Of a stretch of DNA of 64,000 bases, positions 61,578 through 64,000 are shown piece after piece. Numbering within the stretch: the first letter of the stretch is position 1; every line of letters begins with the position of its first letter. The notes under the pieces were generated by a model. The model was given only the letters and a program-made list of their open reading frames with translations, made no database searches and was not told the origin of the DNA. Position numbers and translations under genes: made by a program. The stretch is taken from NCBI RefSeq assembly GCF_025698545.1, contig NC_068576.1, positions 57,634,094 to 57,698,093 on the forward strand. Direction: 5' to 3'. This stretch comes from Gossypium raimondii. Lineage: Eukaryota > Streptophyta > Magnoliopsida > Malvales > Malvaceae.

Positions 61578-63290
61578 TGTAACATCCTTAAAACCCCATT
61601 GGTCGTAAATAATATGAGACAAAATCTTAGCGAAATAAGGTATAAGATCAAAGAAAATGGAAGTTGAAATATATCAAAAGAGAGTTAAATCAATAAGCAT
61701 GACATGATGTATTAAGAAAGGGACTAAATCGTAAATATGTGAAAAGTTTTTGGCTCAAGTGTAAATATTCAAAATTTAAGGGATCAAAGTGTAAAAATGA
61801 GAAAGTTTAAGGACCAAAAGTGAAAATAATCCAATTTACTAAGATATGGAATTGGCATGCAGGGACCAAATTGAATAGGTGAAGAATTAAGAGGGACTAA
61901 ATCATAATTTTACCAAATTAAGTGATGATTAAGGATAAAAATTTGAAAGATCATGAAGGGTAAAATGGTAAATTAGAAAGAGAGAGAATTTTAGAATGTA
62001 ATGATGGTGTTGATGACATTTTGGTGATTTTTTAATTAATTAGTTAAAATTATTTTATTAATATTTTACTTAGATATTTATTATTATTTTATTTAGAAAA
62101 TGGTAGTATAAAAAGAAAGGAAGGATGAAGGAAATTTATCATCCTTCCAACGTGAGTGAAAGGATGAGAAAAGAAGTTTTCTTTTCTTTACAATTTAGTC
62201 ATTTTCCATGAAAACTTACCTTTTACCCAAAATTTTGAAAATTTCCTTAGATATTAGAGAGAGAAGATGAAGTAGAGATTCTAGAGAATATGTTCATCAA
62301 TTTAGAAGGAAGAAAATAGTAGATGAAAGTAGAGAAATGAGGAGAAAAATAAAGGAAAGTGGTGAATATAAGAAATGCATGGAAATGAAGAAAAATGAAG
62401 AAATTCTTGACAAATGAGGTAAGTTTCATACTAAACCTACTTGTATTTCAGTAGATTGAGTTAAAGATGTTTTAAGTGAGATGTATGGAACATGTATTTA
62501 ATCTAAATACTAGAAATAGAAAGCATTTGATGAAGAATAGAGATTTAAAACACTAAATTGGTAAGAGAGAATGTGATTTGTATGGTGAAAAGTACTAAGA
62601 TTAAGAAATGAATATGTAATCTACACATAAACATAAGTGTCTAAATTGTATAGTAATCAAAAGTATGACAATTATGTGTGAATGAATGAAAGATAGTGCA
62701 AAGAACCATGAAAAGAAAATATTTTTTCATTAAAATAGTTTGGACAAGAAGACGTGACTTAACTTTGAAAATTTACCAAAATTATAGAAATTTAGTTAGA
62801 GATTGAATTAAATATTTAATTAAATCTTATTGAGTCTAGTTTCATATAGAAGAAAATGTGAAAGAAACATAATTTTATAGTTTGAGATATATTAATTTTC
62901 GTGAAACAAGGTCAGAGTGGATTTGGGTTCCCCTGTTATGACTTTGGAAAATCATAAAAAATTGTAAAAAAATTATTAGAGTTTTAAATTTATAAGTTTA
63001 AATTCTTAATGAGTCTATTTTCAAGAGAAGTAGATGGAAACATCATCCAAACCCCGTAATAAGAGATGATTAATTTTTAGTAAAGAAAGGTTGAAGCTGT
63101 CAAACAGCAAAACAGGGACAAATTTGAAAATTTACTGTACTTATTGGCTAAGTCATACATTTTGAAAATTTTATGATAAAAATATTTGATTCTAGTTTCA
63201 AAAACATCAAGTAGATCTTAATTCGAATTCTGTAGCTCAATATATAAATAATTTAGTGACTGTGACTCAAGTAGACAACTTTGATATGAA
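61578..63290 (+). mobile_element. Gypsy-type LTR fragment, related to the inner solo LTR
   Basis: Starts TGTAACATCCTTAAAACCCC, a typical beginning of long Malvaceae gypsy LTRs. The part at about 62760-63260 is diverged but collinear with 35080-35630 in the inner solo LTR: shared runs include GAGTCTATTTTCAA, GATTAATTTTTAGT/GATTGATTTTTAGT and TTGGCTAAGT. The 3' end is unclear, no terminal CA with a duplication was found, and no coding domain follows. It may be truncated or continue past a second insertion. Confidence 0.6.
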
Positions 63291-64000
63291 CACATAAGTA
63301 AATAGTAGAATTATAGATAATGCTACATATAAGTATGTTATATCTAAAAGTTAAAGATTCTAACAAATATATACATAAAGGATGTGGAATGGAGAGGAGG
63401 AGGAGGGAAAAATATATATAAATATATATATAATAATGATAGGGTTTCGAAACCACCAAAAATAATTCCTACAAAATAACTCTAAATAGTAGTAAAGTGT
63501 GGTAGTAGGGTCAAGTCCACAGGGATTGATGTTATAATCAACTTTCGCGTTTAACTTGTAATCAAAATTTTTGTTGTGTCGATAGTCATGGCTATAGTCG
63601 TGCCCACGACTCCAAATAGACCTGCTGAAAATTAATTTTCTCCTCCAAATAATAAACTGGTTATGGCAGTTAAGAACGTCCTAACCACCAATGTTTCCTC
63701 TCGTAGCTGGTCTTGGTACGACCTGCAAACCAACCCTTACCGATTATCTAATCGAGATACACTTGTTCTCGATTCAAGATTTCGATAGCCTTGCGCTCTG
63801 AAGATCTCAACTAGAATTAACAGCATCAACCGCGTGGATCGTTTAAACCCGATCACTTATTCCTTGATTTGTTCTCGGAGATCCGAATACAGCACGACAG
63901 ACTCATTTCTCCAACTGTCAGCAAACACGACTCCAACCCAATGTGCACTTTTTAATGATGTCTGCTTTGTTGTTTAGCAGTTTGGTTTGGTTTGGGGTCT
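63291..64000. other. Probable repeat running off the window end
   Basis: A TA-rich run (about 63410-63432) is followed by a GC-richer block starting near 63434 (AGGGTTTCGAAACCACC) with GGTCAAGTCCACAGGGATTG at 63510-63529, a phrase I associate with dispersed plant repeats. No open frame of interest. The right boundary lies outside the window. Confidence 0.4.

Noticed and set aside
1-64000. tRNA, rRNA and endogenous pararetrovirus sequences
   Set aside because: Looked for by eye on both strands; no cloverleaf-like A/B boxes, rRNA blocks or pararetrovirus-type genes were recognised, though a tRNA scan was not possible.

Overview
This is a plant nuclear segment: genes with many GT-AG introns, AT-rich spacers, and nested LINE, copia and gypsy-type insertions. 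Gene products and repeat families point to a eudicot, most likely Malvaceae (cotton, Gossypium, is my best guess from recall; no species marker was tested). No bacterial, organellar or viral gene set is present.

Left gene block (3.7-19.9 kb): a nucleobase-ascorbate transporter of the NAT6 type on + (14 coding exons), then three minus-strand genes: a two-LIM actin-binding protein (WLIM1-like), a small mitochondrial protein resembling succinate dehydrogenase subunit 7, and a CBP60A-like calmodulin-binding transcription factor. All four reconstruct to complete, in-frame coding sequences with consensus splice sites.

Transposon block (22.4-36.9 kb): a decayed LINE is split by a 4.46-kb copia element (242-bp LTRs, 5-bp target duplication GTGAT) and by a probable 627-bp solo LTR. 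Next to it a 2.6-kb solo LTR (duplication TTAAT) sits inside an older approximately 1.84-kb solo LTR (duplication TGATA).

Right gene block (37.5-59.2 kb): an intronless class III peroxidase, a HhH-GPD DNA glycosylase of four coding exons, a 10-kb spacer with repeats and two doubtful ORFs, then pTAC2, a plastid PPR protein of four coding exons. All three genes are on the minus strand.

Right end (59.6-64 kb): a PIF/Harbinger transposase relic, a 5' fragment of a farnesyl/geranylgeranyltransferase alpha-subunit gene with a damaged splice donor, a gypsy-type LTR fragment, and a further probable repeat running off the window.

The genes serve unrelated housekeeping or defence roles and share no pathway; what links some of them is inherited gene order. 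I saw no convincing new biological system. The most informative structures are the nested retrotransposons and the gene relics.
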